Below are positions 5,627 through 6,013 of a DNA stretch of 6,013 nt, in pieces. Source of the DNA: UBA57 sp013378375 (GTDB taxonomy: Archaea; Thermoproteota; Nitrososphaeria; Nitrososphaerales; UBA57); the NCBI GenBank assembly GCA_013378375.1, contig JACAFT010000031.1, positions 1-6,013 on the forward strand, in the 5' to 3' direction. The number at the start of each line of letters is the position of its first letter. The first letter of the stretch is position 1. The notes below the pieces were generated by a model. The model had not been told where the DNA came from. It saw nothing but the letters and a program-made list of their open reading frames with translations, and made no database searches. A program made the translations under genes and the position numbers.

Positions 5627-6013
5627 CTAGTATCTTTTTTTTCTGTTTTTATTAGTTGAATATTTATTGTCTTTTGATTTCCATCTATTATCGTGAGATT
5701 TTTTCTTATCGTAATCTATCTTCTTAAATTTATTCGAATTACCTCCATCACTTTCTCCTCGATTTCTTGAAAACGACCTCGATCTACTACCTCCGTCACT
5801 GGATCTGTTACCTCCATAACTCGATCTACTACCTCCGTCACTGGATCTTCTAGCTCTATAACTCGATCTGTTACCTCCATAACTCGATCTCCTACCTCCG
5901 TCACTGGATCTGTTACCTCCATAACTCGATCTACTACCTCCGTCACTGGATCTTCTAGCTCGATAACTCGATCTACTACCTCAATAACTCGATCTACTAC
6001 CTCCGTCACTGGA
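5627..6013 (-). CDS. 3' end of a gene encoding an Arg/Ser/Gly-rich repeat tail, interrupted by an in-frame TGA (5' end outside window)
   Basis: On the minus strand, the frame ending in TAG at 5627-5629 reads as 7-residue units SSDGGSR, SSYGGNR and SSYRARR. These are followed by SRSFSRNRGESDGG and a Lys/Asn-rich end finishing KNRKKRY. Such basic, Gly/Ser/Arg-rich, Tyr-containing tails are typical of RNA-binding proteins, for example C-termini of DEAD-box RNA helicases; that identity is inference, because no folded domain is in the window. The frame is supported by AGA/GGA/GGT codon use, by a sensible non-repeat end, and by a stop only 9 bp from aEF-1beta, like the other convergent pairs. The unit at 5972-5992 carries TGA (5981-5983) where the others have GGA or an Arg codon, leaving 117 residues downstream with no start codon. 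This could be a real truncation, decay or an assembly error. A second frame stays open to a stop at 5716-5718. Confidence 0.5.
5635..5650 (+). terminator. Oligo-T terminator after aEF-1beta
   Basis: A T8 run (5635-5642) and a T5 run (5646-5650) begin 18 nt after the aEF-1beta stop, a good match to U-rich archaeal intrinsic termination. The same bases encode Lys codons (AAA) of the opposing repeat-tail gene, so the signal is embedded in coding sequence. No hairpin is evident. Confidence 0.45.
5783..6013 (-). repeat. Degenerate 21-bp tandem repeat, eleven units, running off the right edge
   Basis: Eleven 21-bp units lie head to tail, with types tccagtgacggaggtagtaga, tcgagttatggaggtaacaga and tcgagttatagagctagaaga (minus strand). 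Many adjacent pairs alternate Asp-type and Tyr-type units, giving a 42-bp higher-order period. A segment from SSYRARR through SSDGGSR to SSYGGNR occurs twice, suggesting duplication of several units together. A degenerate twelfth unit (SRSFSRN) follows at 5762-5782. The array is cut by the window edge. Confidence 0.93.

Noticed and set aside
5981..5983. TGA reassigned to Gly or selenocysteine
   Set aside because: No other gene in the window has an internal TGA at a conserved Gly position, Trp is encoded by TGG, and I see no hairpin suggesting a SECIS element. A point mutation or sequence error is simpler.
5716..6009. 97-residue acidic protein starting at GTG 6007-6009 on the minus strand
   Set aside because: It starts at the window edge inside the repeat and leaves a 98-bp gap to aEF-1beta, unlike the other convergent pairs. 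The Ser/Arg/Gly frame gives a more natural composition and end. Kept as a finding because the frame choice is not certain.
5783..6013. CRISPR array or regulatory iterons at the right edge
   Set aside because: Units are 21 bp, contiguous, without unique spacers, and in phase with an open reading frame, so they are a coding tandem repeat.

Overview
This is a compact, AT-rich window (roughly 30% GC by eye) of archaeal chromosome. The archaeal assignment rests on ribosomal protein L15e, archaeal elongation factor 1-beta, the four-knuckle Zn-ribbon protein normally found beside it, Pth2-type peptidyl-tRNA hydrolase, a geranylgeranyl reductase-family flavoprotein, an archaeal Obg/YchF-like TGS GTPase, and TATA boxes about 26-31 nt upstream of start codons. 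The low GC, dense packing and gene flavour resemble Thaumarchaeota (Nitrososphaerota, Nitrosopumilus/Nitrosopelagicus-like). That narrower placement is inference.

Layout: (1) 3-176, the 3' end of a plus-strand gene whose product ends in perfect TVEEP repeats. (2) 177-1367, a minus-strand GTPase converging on it with no intergenic base. (3) 1434-2105 and 2098-2544, a HAD-family phosphatase overlapping ribosomal protein L15e by 8 bp. (4) 2592-3503, an FNR-like flavin oxidoreductase with its own promoter. (5) 3505-3867, minus-strand Pth2, converging on it with 1 bp between. (6) 3931-5617, geranylgeranyl reductase-like flavoprotein, Zn-ribbon protein and aEF-1beta, all plus strand. (7) 5627-6013, the 3' end of a minus-strand gene encoding an Arg/Ser/Gly-rich tail built from 21-bp repeats, converging on aEF-1beta with 9 bp between.

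Functionally the window is mainly translation: a ribosome-associated-type GTPase, L15e, Pth2, the Zn-ribbon protein and aEF-1beta. Around these sit a redox flavoprotein, a probable isoprenoid-lipid reductase and a HAD phosphatase. Divergent pairs appear to share one TATA element, and convergent pairs have almost no spacer, so terminators must lie inside the opposing genes.

I see no RNA genes, insertion sequences, CRISPR arrays or defence system, and no stretch over 300 bp lacks a gene. The most unusual features are the two tandem-repeat coding tails, one at each end of the window, and an in-frame TGA inside the right-hand tail. Because the sequence starts and stops inside repeats, these may be assembly break points. 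I found no convincing novel biological system; most of the window is ordinary archaeal housekeeping DNA.
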